Assembly: GCA_039808325.1 (NCBI GenBank)
Contig: JBDHSU010000032.1
Coordinates: forward strand, 1-31,661
Origin: JAFKKS01 sp039808325
GTDB taxonomy: Bacteria; Pseudomonadota; Alphaproteobacteria; Rhizobiales; Xanthobacteraceae
Direction of reading: 5' to 3'
DNA: 31,661 bases
The notes under the pieces are model-generated. The model saw only the letters and a program-made list of their open reading frames with translations. It had not been told where the DNA came from and did not search any database. Positions 31,602-31,661 of the stretch are shown here, in pieces; position 1 is the stretch's first letter; the number at the start of each line of letters is the position of its first letter. The position numbers were made by a program, and so were the translations under genes.

Positions 31602-31661
31602 CAGGCGACAGCATTTTCTCGGTCCGTTCAACCAGCTTTGCCGGATTCAAGCAATATTGCG

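Overview
The window is GC-rich, densely packed DNA with short intergenic gaps and no rRNA, tRNA, CRISPR array, phage or transposase gene that I can see. The gene set (ADP-heptose and LPS-core genes, lipid-flippase-type ABC exporter, cytochrome c', RND efflux pump, many short palindromic intergenic repeats) fits a Gram-negative alphaproteobacterium. The palindromic repeat at the right edge resembles dispersed elements I associate with Hyphomicrobiales (Bradyrhizobium/Xanthobacteraceae-like genomes). That placement is inference from gene content and repeats, not from a marker gene.

Left part (1-6.3 kb): the end of a HicBA-type toxin-antitoxin pair with antitoxin first; a minus-strand thiE-thiD-regulator operon (thiamine phosphate synthase, HMP/HMP-P kinase, XRE-cupin regulator); a stand-alone Lrp/AsnC ligand-binding domain whose end overlaps a convergent EamA-family exporter; a PaiB-like FMN-binding protein; and two c-type cytochrome genes separated by a clear intrinsic terminator.

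Middle (6.4-23 kb) is an envelope region. A MexAB/AcrAB-type adaptor-permease pair has its own sigma70-like promoter. Upstream on the same strand lie murJ (lipid II flippase), a Gfo/Idh/MocA oxidoreductase, a transaldolase, hldE and hldD. Divergent from hldD are waaF and gmhB, convergent with waaC, followed by galE and an MsbA-like ABC exporter. Together HldE, GmhB and HldD make ADP-L-glycero-D-manno-heptose from sedoheptulose 7-phosphate (only GmhA is absent here), and WaaC/WaaF would put heptose I and II on the LPS inner core. The transaldolase could feed or drain sedoheptulose 7-phosphate, and the ABC exporter could flip lipid A-core.

Right part (23-31.5 kb) is metabolic. A plus-strand pair encodes a fumarylacetoacetate-hydrolase-family enzyme and an L-idonate-5-dehydrogenase-like enzyme. 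Convergent with it is a five-gene minus-strand operon: Ldh2-family dehydrogenase, cystathionine beta-synthase, cystathionine gamma-lyase/synthase, amidase and a fused UxaA/altronate-dehydratase-type lyase. This mixture of reverse transsulfuration with a lyase/dehydrogenase pair from families that include sulfolactate enzymes is the most unusual grouping here. The last 200 bases hold tandem palindromic repeats and no gene.

I did not find an obviously new defence or mobile system. The most useful leads are the right-hand operon, a galE leader hairpin that contains its ribosome binding site, an Irr-box-like palindrome in the cytochrome c' promoter, and a GmhB lacking one expected zinc ligand.
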